Source of the DNA: a virus
Strand: one strand, 5' to 3'
Length of the DNA stretch: 64,000 nt
IMG/VR virus record: IMGVR_UViG_3300042332_000965
Location: 1 to 64,000 of that record
In this document: positions 33,241 to 42,184 of the stretch, piece by piece
Layout of the letters: every line of letters begins with the position of its first letter
Position numbering within the stretch: position 1 is the first letter of the stretch
Position numbers and translations under genes: made by a program
Notes under the pieces: model-generated
What the model was told of the DNA's origin: nothing
The model's input: the letters and a program-made list of their open reading frames with translations, nothing else
The model's database searches: none

Positions 33241-34246
33241 TAACGACTAGACAATACCCATCACCTTGCGTCCGAAGGGACGAAGGCGTTACCTGTACCG
33301 GACCTCCAGAGCGGAGAAGCTCCGCTAGCGAGGTAGGGTTCACGACAAAGGATACCCTCTGCCCTTCATAGAGCATAGGCTTTTCTTCTGTGAATTCCCC
33401 CATAGCATTCTTAGCCTCTACAACAAGTAGATTGTCCGCAAGGCGGACGTTGACTACCTTGCCCGTAGCGTTCTCAGCTACGAATGGAATAGCTCGCTGT
33501 ACAATGTCAGCCACTGTGCGAGGTAATTCGAACTCCGTAACCATAGGCTCAGCGAAGATCGGTGTCAAGTCAGGATACTCAGAATCTAGGAGTCGCAAGG
33601 CGACTTTAGTGCCTGAGTATGTCTGGAACCAAACGAACTCCTGTCCGTAGCTCGCCTTAGCTAGCCCCAGCCCTGTAATGTTGGAGAGGCTAGAGCCTCG
33701 CACTAGGACAGTACCAGCCGAGCGACCGGTCGCAACCAAGTACCGCAAAGCAGCGTGTTTGTTGGTAGACTGTAACCCTTTCGGAGTAATTGCTACGCAA
33801 TTCAAAGCGAAGTTAGGATCATCCTTGGTTGTCGTAGCTGCTGCAAGCAGCAGAGCCTCACTGAACACTGGGGGCAGGTCTACGAACCCCTCAGGACGTT
33901 CTACTTCACTAATGTCCAGGATCACGTCTGGTGACATGGTGATACGCTGCTTACGCCCCACGCCTTTGATCGTGATGCACGATTCCTCGGCTCTAATGTC
34001 GAGTTCCTCGTCCGGTGACTTCCGTAAGGTCTCGACTAGCGGCTTAGCAGGCACTGCTCCATAACACTGGAAGGCTACGCCTTCATCGTTTTGGATAGCA
34101 GCTTGGCAAAGGATTTCTCCGTTGTACGTGGTTACCATGCCGTCCTGGATAATAAAACAAGAACTCTGCTCCGCAGAGTCTTTGGTGTTTAGTCCTGCTG
34201 AGCAGGACTCTAGGATGCGTAATAGACTTTGGCGGTCAAATTTCAT
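33221..34246 (-). CDS. DNA sliding clamp (DnaN-like)
   Basis: 341 residues, start MKFDRQSLLRILESC; a longer frame to 34327 is less likely. The three-domain beta-clamp pattern is visible: 'MKFDRQSLLRILESCSAGL', 'VPAKPLVETLRKSPDEELDIRAEESCITIKG', a central 'VDLPPVFSEALLLAAATTTKDDPNFALNCVAIT' and a C-terminal 'FVVNPTSLAELLRSGGPVQVTPSSL'. It tethers the polymerase to DNA and is loaded by the ATPase at 41261. It is truncated at the C-terminus compared with about 366 residues for E. coli. Confidence 0.85.
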   Translation of the reverse strand: MKFDRQSLLRILESCSAGLNTKDSAEQSSCFIIQDGMVTTYNGEILCQAAIQNDEGVAFQCYGAVPAKPLVETLRKSPDEELDIRAEESCITIKGVGRKQRITMSPDVILDISEVERPEGFVDLPPVFSEALLLAAATTTKDDPNFALNCVAITPKGLQSTNKHAALRYLVATGRSAGTVLVRGSSLSNITGLGLAKASYGQEFVWFQTYSGTKVALRLLDSEYPDLTPIFAEPMVTEFELPRTVADIVQRAIPFVAENATGKVVNVRLADNLLVVEAKNAMGEFTEEKPMLYEGQRVSFVVNPTSLAELLRSGGPVQVTPSSLRTQGDGYCLVVSAEVGL

Positions 34247-34757
34247 CGGAATCTGCCTTACTATCTCGGGCAATGCGGTAGGTAAATTTGATACCGTCTT
34301 CGCTTGGAGTATAGCCAGGGAAAGCACCTACCTTGATAGGTAACTGTGCTTTGAATCCGACTGCTCGCAAGAAAAGCTGGGTATCTAGATCTACTTCGGG
34401 AACGACATAGTGTATCCGCTTGTAGTTGCTAGGTAAATCCCCCTTACATCGCAAAAGCAATCTAGTGCCTATTTTTATGCGACGTAGTTCTGGATCTACT
34501 AACAATCGCTCGATTGCCACGCTACTTTCTGATGTTGCGTGGGTAATCACATAGCCGCAAACTTTATCTTTGCGGCCATAGACAGCTAGATAGACTATCC
34601 GCTCGGTTTCCTCTAGAGCCAGTAGGGACTTCCATTCCTTCAGCATCATCGGGGTCTTGTGCTGCTTAGCATCGAAGTTCGCTACTTGCCTAGCGTGTTC
34701 AGGCATAGCCTGAATGAAATTGACGTAGTTCTCTAGTGTTTTCTTATCGTTTTTCAT
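34236..34757 (-). CDS. GNAT-family acetyltransferase
   Basis: 173 residues. 'SVAIERLLVDPELRRIKIGTRLLLRCK' is the acetyl-CoA-binding motif A, and 'DTQLFLRAVGFKAQ' is motif B. The substrate is unknown; it lies among replication genes, so modification of a host protein is possible. It overlaps the sliding clamp by 11 bp. Confidence 0.8.
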   Translation of the reverse strand: MKNDKKTLENYVNFIQAMPEHARQVANFDAKQHKTPMMLKEWKSLLALEETERIVYLAVYGRKDKVCGYVITHATSESSVAIERLLVDPELRRIKIGTRLLLRCKGDLPSNYKRIHYVVPEVDLDTQLFLRAVGFKAQLPIKVGAFPGYTPSEDGIKFTYRIARDSKADSDEI

Positions 34758-35241
34758 CAGAAAAATGCTCCTGCCATTGCTGCATTAACCACTCCCGGTT
34801 CCGGCAGCATAGGAATTCATCGAGGGATGAAATTATTGGGTAGCTACCGTAGATAGACGATCCCCAAATAATCGGCTCTCGCCGATCTCGTTTGTGGATT
34901 ACCGCATACCCTGGAGTACCTGCGAGACTTGCTGCCTTCTCGGCTTGGGCGATAAAGTCGTGGAAGCCACCTTTTTTCTTGTCAAAAAAGTCTGCAACGC
35001 TGATGCTGTTATACCCTCGCTTGAGTTCGAAGGTTATCAGGTCCAGTAGCTTCTGTCCTTCCTTGCCTTGAGCACAAAGATCTCCTGCGGAGTTCATTGT
35101 GCTTTTGCCTGCCTTGGCTCGCTGGGTGGCTCTGCCACCACTTTGACTGGATCTCCAGAACCAATCGTCAGCCTGCCCCTCGCTCCACCAAAGGGATAAT
35201 CGTCTAGACAAATCCCTTTCGAACTGCTGTCCTTTAGCCAT
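34744..35241 (-). CDS. PD-(D/E)XK-type nuclease, Holliday-junction-resolvase-like
   Basis: 165 residues. 'GKSTMNSAGDLCA' supplies the acidic residue and 'LLDLITFELKRGYNSISVADFFD' the ExK of a restriction-like fold; the N-terminal 'KGQQFERDLSRRLSLWWSEGQADDWFWRSSQSGGR' matches phage members annotated as resolvase-like or packaging-related nucleases. A role in resolving recombination intermediates fits the gene neighbourhood. Confidence 0.75.
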   Translation of the reverse strand: MAKGQQFERDLSRRLSLWWSEGQADDWFWRSSQSGGRATQRAKAGKSTMNSAGDLCAQGKEGQKLLDLITFELKRGYNSISVADFFDKKKGGFHDFIAQAEKAASLAGTPGYAVIHKRDRREPIIWGSSIYGSYPIISSLDEFLCCRNREWLMQQWQEHFSDEKR

Positions 35242-35569
35242 TCTGCCCCTCGCTCTCCACCACTCCTAAAGCTTGCAGCTTTGCTTTGACCGCAGGGCGA
35301 CTGTTAACCATCGCGGTAACGTCGGCAGCAGTGATACCAGCTTCGTTGTAGATCTTGACCCATCGGTCGCTGAGCGACCCTAGGACCATTTGCAACACAT
35401 GGCGGTCTTTCACTCGCCTGCCTTTCAGCAGCTTAGGTGCTGGACCTAGAGAAGCGAGCTTGGCTCGCTCCAAGGCACGCAAGTTACGTTTCGCCCGAGC
35501 CTTCAGCTTGATGATGTTTTGCTTGCGAATGATTTGTAGTAGTCGTAGTTCTTCTGATCTCTTGCTCAT
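35234..35569 (-). CDS. Basic hypothetical protein
   Basis: 111 residues, strongly basic coiled-coil N-terminus ('LQIIRKQNIIKLKARAKRNLRALERAK') and a C-terminal helical domain with 'AGITAADVTAMVNSRPAVKAKLQALGV'. Nucleic acid binding is plausible. It overlaps the nuclease gene by eight bases. Confidence 0.65.
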   Translation of the reverse strand: MSKRSEELRLLQIIRKQNIIKLKARAKRNLRALERAKLASLGPAPKLLKGRRVKDRHVLQMVLGSLSDRWVKIYNEAGITAADVTAMVNSRPAVKAKLQALGVVESEGQNG

Positions 35570-35593
35570 AGTTAATTTCCTTGAGGTTAATAA

Positions 35594-36478
35594 TTAAGAC
35601 TCTAGCACACCGAATGGGCTGAATACGAGTTTGCCGTGAGAATCGACATCGGCGAATCGGTATTCTTGTAGCCCTCTGGCATAGTTTATACCTGTACCGC
35701 CATGCAACCAAAATGTATTCTCGTTAAATACATTCACTCGGTAGAGTTCTGGATACTTATCGCCGGGAACATTCGTGCAAACAAATCTATCGCGGTTTGG
35801 GAGGAATTCTTCTAGGCTTGCGAATGGTCGGTACTTTGGCTGTGGAGGCTCGAATTCACGAACTAGCCAATTGCTTTTACAGCCAGTGTTTCTCCCTTCG
35901 TCGTCATACCATACCGGAGATATCTTCCACTTAGGTTTGAACTGTAGTATGTTCCCGTGGAATTCGTATTTCTCAACAGGGCCGACAATCGTACCGTCAA
36001 TTCTTTGGTACCAAGCACCTTCACGTAGTTGCAACTTAGGCTCCGTCTTACGGAGCACTCCCCAGCAGAAATGATAGCTAGACTTAGCCTCGCTCCAAGT
36101 ACTGCCGATACAAGTAGCGACAAGATCTGGGAACTGCTCGCCGTCTTTACGGCGTTTGTTCCAGAAGTTATCGCCTTTCTGTATGACTTCGAAGTCTTCC
36201 AGCCATCTCCAGCCTTCAGGTGCTTCAGGTCGTTTCGGTGGCACCCAATCGAAGCCGGTGCAATTGGGAAGGTGTTCGGTGATATCTCGTGTGTGTATCT
36301 CGTGCTCTCGCCACTTGCCGCTAGGGAAGTAGTTTCGTCTCGAACCATCTCGCAGTTCGAAAATCCATTTATCTTGTTCAGTGTACGGAGATTGCGATTC
36401 GCCTAAACAATAGACAATCTCCTCGTCGCGTCTCTTGTACCACTGACCTGCTTCTAGCTTAATCTGTTCTTTACTCAT
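35594..36478 (-). CDS. Multi-repeat small-domain protein
   Basis: 294 residues, start MSKEQIKLEAGQWYKRRDEE. Two copies of a 'L..G.WY.R.DG.IV' domain (residues about 7-50 and 150-190) flank a central 'PEGWRWLEDFEVIQKGDNFWNK' domain, and a fourth 'YRPFASLEEFLPNRDRFV' segment follows. The central block is like 'AEGWEYVKATDVLIQGDKYM' in the MazG fusion at 45119, and more loosely like the paralog family. The 'WY.R.DG.IVGP' repeat is familiar from phage proteins of unknown role. Confidence 0.7.
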   Translation of the reverse strand: MSKEQIKLEAGQWYKRRDEEIVYCLGESQSPYTEQDKWIFELRDGSRRNYFPSGKWREHEIHTRDITEHLPNCTGFDWVPPKRPEAPEGWRWLEDFEVIQKGDNFWNKRRKDGEQFPDLVATCIGSTWSEAKSSYHFCWGVLRKTEPKLQLREGAWYQRIDGTIVGPVEKYEFHGNILQFKPKWKISPVWYDDEGRNTGCKSNWLVREFEPPQPKYRPFASLEEFLPNRDRFVCTNVPGDKYPELYRVNVFNENTFWLHGGTGINYARGLQEYRFADVDSHGKLVFSPFGVLES

Positions 36479-37313
36479 TAGGCATATCCCATCCAAAAGT
36501 TACCGCCCCAATATGTTCCGCAAGAATGCTCCATTTTATAGGAGTAGCTTGCGGCGTTAGTTTGATTTCATTGGCCCCCTTGAGGGGCAATCGGACCAAT
36601 TCAATGTTCCGAGTATACACTTCGAGGTTCTCGACGAATAGCTTATATTTAGCACTGGTATCTGCTAGTTTACCTCGCAGATACTTAACGGCTGTCACTG
36701 TACCTACTCCAGGTAATCCAGGAACATTGTCAGTAGAGCAGCCAGCCCATGCCTTCACAGAGGCCCACTGTGTGGGCGAGATTTCGTATTCCTTCCAGAA
36801 GTCATCAACCGTATATGGTTGTTTGGTGACTAGATCGTGGATCTGAACCGATGGCGACAGTAGCTGAAGTAGATCTTCGTCGCGGCTGACGACCACAAAA
36901 TCCTCTAGAGGATTGTTGATAACCGTTGAAGCGATAAGATCGTCAGCTTCGTAGCCTGTCTGTCCGTAGATGTTCTGGCATCCCATCTGATGTAGCAGCT
37001 TCGGTAGAGCATTTACTTGCTCGTACATCTGCTTACGCCGTAGCTTCATCTCGTCGGAATCCGACGCCCGTTTAGCGTCCCGATCGGCTTTGTAGCCTGC
37101 GTAGAGTTCCTGACGCTTGCGGTGCCTGCTATCGAAATAGAAAGCGACGTTCCACGTCCCATAGATGCCTTGCAGCTTCTCCGCAGTAGCCCCGATTTGG
37201 TACAGAACACCTGTAGCCATGTCAGGGTTATCCGGGTGCCGCATCTCGCTCACCGTGTGCATAGCACGGTGAGCGAGGTTGGCTACGTCAAGTAACAAGT
37301 ACTTAGAATTCAT
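36471..37313 (-). CDS. 5'-3' exonuclease (Pol I N-domain-like, FLAP family)
   Basis: 280 residues, start MNSKYLLLDVANLAHRAM. Metal-site motifs: 'LLLDVANLAHRA', 'GYEADDLIASTV', 'VVSRDEDLLQLL' and the helix-hairpin-helix 'NVPGLPGVGTVTAVKYL' after 'GCSTD'. It removes RNA primers and flaps. It is the third activity of a classical DNA polymerase I, here free-standing. Confidence 0.9.
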   Translation of the reverse strand: MNSKYLLLDVANLAHRAMHTVSEMRHPDNPDMATGVLYQIGATAEKLQGIYGTWNVAFYFDSRHRKRQELYAGYKADRDAKRASDSDEMKLRRKQMYEQVNALPKLLHQMGCQNIYGQTGYEADDLIASTVINNPLEDFVVVSRDEDLLQLLSPSVQIHDLVTKQPYTVDDFWKEYEISPTQWASVKAWAGCSTDNVPGLPGVGTVTAVKYLRGKLADTSAKYKLFVENLEVYTRNIELVRLPLKGANEIKLTPQATPIKWSILAEHIGAVTFGWDMPNE

Positions 37314-37431
37314 CAGGTGCACCAAAGAGTACTTCCAGGATAGCATAAACGCCGATGTAGGCGAGGAATACTGCGACTCCTCCGAGAATAACACCGGCAA
37401 GGATGTCGCACAAAATAGATAGTACGCCCAT
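37303..37431 (-). CDS. Small membrane protein, 42 residues
   Basis: A 42-codon frame starting at an ATG that overlaps the stop of the gene at 37431 (TAATG). The product is mostly one or two hydrophobic helices ('SILCDILAGVILGGVAVFLA', then 'YIGVYAILEVLFGAPDEF'). It overlaps the 5' nuclease start by 11 bp. Translational coupling on both sides supports it. Role unknown; small inner membrane proteins are common in large phages. Confidence 0.65.
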   Translation of the reverse strand: MGVLSILCDILAGVILGGVAVFLAYIGVYAILEVLFGAPDEF

Positions 37432-37850
37432 TATTCAGGTTCCTGAAGTATCTCAATGAATGTCATAGTGTGCTTCAGCCCTATCGTATCTACTGCGGTT
37501 GGGAAACAAACGCAGTCCATGTCAGACGCCGAGCGGTAGATACCGCTTATGGTTTTCGTCTGGATCTCGCTACTGGCTAACTGTGACTTACGGCGATAGG
37601 TCACAGGCTTTCGTGCCTTGAATAGCTCGATAGCCTTATCGAGAGTTAGGGGAACCCAAACTTCAATTTTACGTAGGATCGGAAACATCCCATTGGCGAA
37701 GTTATAGGATGCTCTCTGGACTTCCCCTACATCGCCCGCTGATACATACCCGGATAGGTACAGCTCGTCTTTCTTGGGGCAGCGAACTTCACCGGCCCAT
37801 TCATACCCTTCAGGGATCGTAACATCAAAACTAATCTTGGTCTTTGTCAT
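37431..37850 (-). CDS. Paralogous small protein with 'EGYEWAGEVRCPKKDELYL' motif
   Basis: 139 residues, start MTKTKISFDV. It has the complete family pattern: 'IPEGYEWAGEVRCPKKDELYLSG', 'FPILRKIEVWVPLTLDKAIELF', 'KPVTYRRK' and a C-terminal 'FIEILQEPE'. Closest to 1796 and 40810. A copy of the proposed phage promoter motif lies about 55 nt upstream inside the RecA-like gene. Confidence 0.78.
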   Translation of the reverse strand: MTKTKISFDVTIPEGYEWAGEVRCPKKDELYLSGYVSAGDVGEVQRASYNFANGMFPILRKIEVWVPLTLDKAIELFKARKPVTYRRKSQLASSEIQTKTISGIYRSASDMDCVCFPTAVDTIGLKHTMTFIEILQEPE

Positions 37851-37854
37851 TCGC

Positions 37855-38934
37855 TTACTCGTACTTTCGTTTACGGTTCTGGGAAACATCAAGTTGTTTC
37901 ATGTAATCACTATACGCAGATTCCAGCAAACCCAAGAGATCATTTTCTAAATTTTCATCCTGAATCTTCGCAATGAAGTCCTCGATCAAATAACTGGCTT
38001 CGCCAGTAAACGGGGTCGTGTAACGTCCACCTGGGTTCTTTAGGTACTTGTTTTCCTGTAACCAGGAGATAGTGGTGCCTAAGTTATCAATACCGAATGT
38101 TGGGTAGAAGTGCTCGCGGAAGACGAGACGTAGACCGTTGACACGGTTCTTACGTACTGTGACCTGGATCTCCTCCCCGATGCTAACCTTTTTACCGTTA
38201 ACCTCTTTCTTGATCTGCTCGGCGATCGACATCTCCAGCTCCAAGTGGCACCAGAACTTGAGGGCACGCCCTCCAGAAGTCTTGTCCTTGGGGGAGTAGG
38301 GATTAGCCCGTTCGATGTTATCGCGGTGCTGACTGAGCCCGATTAGGATGCTATTGCTCTTGGCTAGCTTCGGCATGAGCTTGCGTAGTCGCTCGCTGTG
38401 GATCTTCCCTTGCTCCATTTTATAGGAGCCTTCGGGATCCTTATCCTTCTCTCGCTTGGCTATATCTTCGTCGATCTTATTCAGAGCTGACATTGGTAGC
38501 CAAGCATCCCACGAGTCTACAATCACTATGACTGGCTTCTCAGCCAGCTTTTCGATGGCATCGTACAAGTGGTCAAGGCTCTTGGCTTCCATAGGCTCCA
38601 CTCGCTCTGCCATCTTGCGACCAAAGAACTCCGAGTTATTGAAGTTCGAGCCGAACTCGCCGTCGAATACCACCAGCCGGTGGGAATCGTAGAACGGATT
38701 GTTGGCGGCTTCCGCCATCAGTAGCTTGGCGTGGAACGACTTCCCGGAACCCGAGTTTCCGTGTAACCAAAGAATCATACCGGGAGACACGGCTTTGCCG
38801 GGAATGCCTGATATGTGAATGTCGGCAAGATCGGAGCCGAGACTTAGATTAGGTGGTGGAAGGGATGCTGTTGATTCCTCTAGGGACAGCATGGCTTCCT
38901 CTAGTTCATCGAGCACTGCTTTTTTCTTTGCCAT
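37855..38934 (-). CDS. RecA/UvsX-like ATPase
   Basis: 359 residues. Walker A 'LHGNSGSGKSFHAKLLMA' near residue 52-69, Walker B 'KPVIVIVDSWDAW', 'SILIGLSQHRDN' and 'TSGGRALKFWCHLELEM', the standard order of phage RecA/UvsX/Sak4-type recombinases. It should form filaments on single-stranded DNA for strand exchange or annealing with the SSB-like protein encoded just upstream. The C-terminal 90 residues are a charged extension. Confidence 0.85.
   Translation of the reverse strand: MAKKKAVLDELEEAMLSLEESTASLPPPNLSLGSDLADIHISGIPGKAVSPGMILWLHGNSGSGKSFHAKLLMAEAANNPFYDSHRLVVFDGEFGSNFNNSEFFGRKMAERVEPMEAKSLDHLYDAIEKLAEKPVIVIVDSWDAWLPMSALNKIDEDIAKREKDKDPEGSYKMEQGKIHSERLRKLMPKLAKSNSILIGLSQHRDNIERANPYSPKDKTSGGRALKFWCHLELEMSIAEQIKKEVNGKKVSIGEEIQVTVRKNRVNGLRLVFREHFYPTFGIDNLGTTISWLQENKYLKNPGGRYTTPFTGEASYLIEDFIAKIQDENLENDLLGLLESAYSDYMKQLDVSQNRKRKYE
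37903..37919 (-). promoter_or_regulatory. Phage promoter motif copy
   Basis: Minus strand CTGCGTATAGTGATTAC: the first 14 bases are identical to the motif before tRNA-Glu. It lies within the end of the RecA-like coding region, about 55 nt before the gene starting at 37850. Part of the match may be due to the encoded SAYSD residues. Confidence 0.35.
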
Positions 38935-38935
38935 T

Positions 38936-39505
38936 CTATTTCCTCTTTGAGTGTAAGCGTAGTTGCATTTGTGTGTATTCCATTCTTCGTTGCACGAAGC
39001 TGTAGCTGCGGTTCCAGGGCTGAGGGAATGTAATCTTCCAGGTATACTGCCCAGGTCGCTTGCGAGCTACTTCAGCCCATTTTTCCAGCACATGATCGCT
39101 GTCGTCGATTAGGATAGTTCCTGGCTGGTATGCCAGCCTGTATTTCTGTGCGGTCAGGACGATCTTGTCCCCTTCGATACCCAAGAATTCCTTGAGCCAT
39201 AGCATCTTACCTAGGGCCGATGCAGGGCAACGCCCTGGCGAGGTACAGATTACCACCTCATTTGCATATCGGGAGGCAAGTTGGTACAGCTCTTTGTACC
39301 ACGGATAAGGCCGCAAAGCGGCCCACCAACCGGGATCGCTAGCAATATCGTCCCAGAATACTTGCTGCGGTAGCCCGTAGAACTCAAACAAATCGTGTTG
39401 ATCCAGTGCGATCTGGTCGATCGGGTTCCGTCCGAATGCGGACAATACCCCTCCGACCCAATCAACTAGTACTCCATCCATATCCAGATAAATCGTTTGT
39501 ATCAT
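38936..39505 (-). CDS. HAD-family 5'(3')-nucleotidase-like phosphatase
   Basis: 189 residues, start MIQTIYLDMDGVLVDW. HAD motif I 'YLDMDGVLVD', motif II 'VVICTSPGR' and motif IV 'GTILIDDSDHVLEKW' match 5'(3')-deoxyribonucleotidases. It may tune nucleotide pools along with the dNMP kinase and MazG proteins. Confidence 0.85.
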   Translation of the reverse strand: MIQTIYLDMDGVLVDWVGGVLSAFGRNPIDQIALDQHDLFEFYGLPQQVFWDDIASDPGWWAALRPYPWYKELYQLASRYANEVVICTSPGRCPASALGKMLWLKEFLGIEGDKIVLTAQKYRLAYQPGTILIDDSDHVLEKWAEVARKRPGQYTWKITFPQPWNRSYSFVQRRMEYTQMQLRLHSKRK

Positions 39506-39526
39506 AATACTCCCTGTATACAAAAA

Positions 39527-39550
39527 ATAACCCCGCTTTCGCGGGGCTAG
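39527..39550 (-). terminator. Intrinsic terminator after the SSB-like gene
   Basis: On the minus strand CCCCGC-GAAA-GCGGGG is followed by TTATTTTTTG. It follows the SSB-like gene at 39571 and would limit downstream expression relative to that abundant protein. Confidence 0.85.
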
Positions 39551-39570
39551 ATTGTTTAGCTAACTGAGGA

Positions 39571-40395
39571 CTATTCCCAGTTAGCGTCGAAAGCGGAAGG
39601 ATCTGTAGCAGCGGCTTGTGCCTTAGCTACAGCATCGTCAGTCGGCTTTGCCGTCTCTTGTGGTGGCTTTGGTGCATCTCCTGCGTCCGGAGCAGCAAAA
39701 CCTCCGTCGATGAAGCGAGCCTTCGCATCAGCGTACTCCAGGCGGTTTAAGACCTTATCGAGGTCCACAGCCGCAGCAATGAGTTCCTTGAGCTTGCCGT
39801 CGTGTCCCTTATGGGGAACGAAGTCGAAGTCGGCGGCCTTGTAGAACTTTTTACCGTTGAAGGTATCTTCCTTCCAAGTCCAAGTAACGAAGGATCCGTT
39901 CGTCGGCGACATGAACACTTTAGCATGTTCTTGTCCTCGACGCTTGGATTTGTTCTCAGCCCCGGTTCGGAGAGATGCTGCAAAGTTGGCGAAGCTGAAG
40001 TCGAGCACGAAGGACTTATTGACTTCCACTCCGTCGATGTCCAATACGAACAGATTGAACAACGCTTTGCGTTGCGGCTTGAGTTCGATGCCTTGTTCCT
40101 TTGCAAAGTCCGCAATCGGACAAGGCAAATTGAACGTCTGACGGCAATCGAAGTATGCCGATTTCTTGTCGGGACCGAGACCTCGGTAGAGGTAGTATTC
40201 CCGCATAAAGAACAATTCGCCCGGCTTGACCCGGTTGGATTGTGTTGTGACGTAAGGAACGATGATCGCGGTGATCGTTTCTTCCTTCTCGACCTTCAGT
40301 CGCTCGCTGCCTTTAGGCAGATCGATCATATAATAGTTACTGCCGCTACCGCGACCTTCGGGAATGTCGTCAAATGACATTTCGTTTTCTGACAT
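39571..40395 (-). CDS. Single-stranded DNA-binding protein (gp32-like) candidate
   Basis: 274 residues. The core 'ALFNLFVLDIDGVEVNKSFVLDFSFANFAASLRTGAENKSKRRG' and 'VTWTWKEDTFNGKKFYKAADFDF' resemble phage SSBs with an OB fold. The C-terminal 50 residues are Pro/Ala-rich and acidic, ending in 'PSAFDANWE', the usual acidic protein-docking tail. No zinc-binding Cys set as in T4 gp32. Its own terminator and its place next to the recombinase support the role. Confidence 0.75.
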   Translation of the reverse strand: MSENEMSFDDIPEGRGSGSNYYMIDLPKGSERLKVEKEETITAIIVPYVTTQSNRVKPGELFFMREYYLYRGLGPDKKSAYFDCRQTFNLPCPIADFAKEQGIELKPQRKALFNLFVLDIDGVEVNKSFVLDFSFANFAASLRTGAENKSKRRGQEHAKVFMSPTNGSFVTWTWKEDTFNGKKFYKAADFDFVPHKGHDGKLKELIAAAVDLDKVLNRLEYADAKARFIDGGFAAPDAGDAPKPPQETAKPTDDAVAKAQAAATDPSAFDANWE

Positions 40396-40423
40396 AGTAT
40401 ACCTATACCTTCAAGAGAAAATA

Positions 40424-40810
40424 CTAGCCCAGCTTGTTGCTGAGCCATAGTTCGGAAAGATACTTGCAAGCGGAACGCTTGGCATCTAGCGAAGCACACA
40501 CGGCTTTCGCATTACTTACTTCCAGTTTCGCAAGAGCATACGCAGCTTCTGCGTCCTGGACTTCCTGTTGGATTTCGACAATGGCCTTCGCGGTATCGTC
40601 GGTAACCTTGAGGCCACCAAAGGCCAAAGGGTTTGTTCGAAAGTCGATGGCTGTCTTGGCCCGGATGAAGTTCACCCTTTGTTCGGCAACGTACTGCTTG
40701 TACAGAGCCTCTGCCTGAACCCCTTCCCAATGGCCGATGTCATCGGCAATACGGGACAAGGTTTCTTCGATGTTGTCTCGCGTTACCGTGAGATCTAGTT
40801 TGTCGCTCAT
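40424..40810 (-). CDS. Coiled-coil hypothetical protein
   Basis: 128 residues, almost all helical ('AEAAYALAKLEVSNAKAVCASLDAKRSACKYLSELW'). Similar small helical proteins accompany SSB genes in other phages and may be annealing or scaffolding helpers, but no family is recognised. One-base overlap with the paralog upstream. Confidence 0.65.
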   Translation of the reverse strand: MSDKLDLTVTRDNIEETLSRIADDIGHWEGVQAEALYKQYVAEQRVNFIRAKTAIDFRTNPLAFGGLKVTDDTAKAIVEIQQEVQDAEAAYALAKLEVSNAKAVCASLDAKRSACKYLSELWLSNKLG

Positions 40811-41208
40811 TATTTGCTTTCTTCGAGATATTCGAGTAGATCGACGTGGGAACTGACAAAGACGTGTATGTACAGTATGCCATAATTATTAGCGTGTAAC
40901 GCATCTATGGATACAGTAGCCGTTTCGTTTTCTTTGTTACGAAGCGTATGTCGCAGCGTAATAGGCTTCCGCGACTTCATGTGCTCTAGCACCTTCTCCG
41001 GAGTCAGTTTCTTCCACACCTCCGCTTTGCGGAGAATAGGATACTTCTCCGTGGTGAAATCAAACTGCGCCTCCGATACATGGACATAAGCAGTCTTAGC
41101 CCAATTCGCAAGATAGAATTCACCTTCTCTCGGGCATCGGATTGCTCCTGTCCACTCAAAGCCTGCTGGAATCTCTAAATCAAGTCTAACTTCTACTTTT
41201 ACCATCAT
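40810..41208 (-). CDS. Paralogous small protein with 'AGFEWTGAIRCPREGEFYL' motif
   Basis: 132 residues, start MMVKVEVRLD with GAGGT upstream. Full family pattern: 'IPAGFEWTGAIRCPREGEFYLAN', 'YPILRKAEVWKKLTPEKVLEHM', 'KPITLRHTLR', and C-terminal 'LLEYLEESK'. Preceded by a good copy of the proposed phage promoter motif. Confidence 0.78.
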   Translation of the reverse strand: MMVKVEVRLDLEIPAGFEWTGAIRCPREGEFYLANWAKTAYVHVSEAQFDFTTEKYPILRKAEVWKKLTPEKVLEHMKSRKPITLRHTLRNKENETATVSIDALHANNYGILYIHVFVSSHVDLLEYLEESK

Positions 41209-41246
41209 TACCTCTAGTTTACTGAACTGATTGACTCGTCTGGTCA

Positions 41247-41264
41247 CGCTATTACTATACTCAG
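41247..41264 (-). promoter_or_regulatory. Phage promoter motif copy
   Basis: Minus strand CTGAGTATAGTAATAGCG, 15 of 18 positions identical to the motif at 60474-60491. It lies in the gap about 40 nt before the paralog gene at 41208. No sigma70 -35 is evident upstream. Confidence 0.5.
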
Positions 41265-42184
41265 GATTTTGACCACACTAAATAGCATTTTGCTAAAAAT
41301 CCCGGTTTTTTCGAATCAAAGAATGGCGTAGCCATTCCTTGGATAAGCAGAGCTGATCTTGCTGTGTTCTTAACATCCTTCATGCAGCTAGCTGCGTACC
41401 GCAGCAACATCCATCGCACGGACTCGATTTCATCCTCATCTAAGGCATCTATCAAGGCGTACACCTTGTTCCATTCGTTGGATTTAGGCCACATTAGCAT
41501 GGCACATAGAGGAAAAGCGTTGTGCTTCTCGTCTACGTTTTTCCCTAGATCTGCCAGGATAGATGAATCAAATCCGCAGGCTTGCATCTGATTCAAGTAC
41601 ACCAGGGCGTTCCTTGCGGAACCCGCAGCAGCCTTAGCAATGGCTTTGAATTCAGACTCCCGCACTGTGATGCCTTCATCGCCTGCTACCTTGACTAGCA
41701 GATTATAGAGATCGCTGGAAGGCACTGCCTTCAGTTCGATCCCTGTAATCCGTGTACGGATCGCTTTGTCGATCTTCTCGGGCTGACTCGTACATAGAAA
41801 AAAGTAGCTGTGCTTGGGGGTATCTTCGAACAACTTCAGCAGTCCTTGGAAAGCCTGCTTGCTGAGTGAATGTGCTTCATCCAGGATGTAGGCGGCGTTG
41901 CCGCCCCCTAGAGGCCGCATAGCAGCAGAGTCCTGCAAAGCACGGACATCATCTATCCCGTTCTTGACCGCAAGGTTGTGCTCCGTGATCGCCATGTCGT
42001 TAGCACCGACTGCCTTGGCCATTATGCGAGCTAGCGTAGTCTTCCCGGTCCCTGGGGGACCAAAGAATCCTATGACTTTAGGGACGCTCTTAGCGTCTAA
42101 AAAGCCTTGTAGCTGCTTCACAGCCGAAGGCTGTCCTACGACATCTGCGAGGGTAGTTGGTCTATGTGTTGTATGGTAGCTCAT
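41261..42184 (-). CDS. Clamp loader ATPase (RFC small subunit/DnaX-like)
   Basis: 307 residues. 'RPTTLADVVGQPSAVKQLQGFL' start, Walker A 'GFFGPPGTGKTTLARIMA', Walker B 'AAYILDEAHSLSKQAFQGLLKL', sensor 1 'YFFLCTSQPEKI', arginine-finger region 'AIRTRI' and sensor 2 'GSARNALVYL'. It opens the sliding clamp from 33221 and places it on primed DNA. No second loader subunit was found, so it may work as a homo-oligomer or with host subunits. Confidence 0.92.
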   Translation of the reverse strand: MSYHTTHRPTTLADVVGQPSAVKQLQGFLDAKSVPKVIGFFGPPGTGKTTLARIMAKAVGANDMAITEHNLAVKNGIDDVRALQDSAAMRPLGGGNAAYILDEAHSLSKQAFQGLLKLFEDTPKHSYFFLCTSQPEKIDKAIRTRITGIELKAVPSSDLYNLLVKVAGDEGITVRESEFKAIAKAAAGSARNALVYLNQMQACGFDSSILADLGKNVDEKHNAFPLCAMLMWPKSNEWNKVYALIDALDEDEIESVRWMLLRYAASCMKDVKNTARSALLIQGMATPFFDSKKPGFLAKCYLVWSKS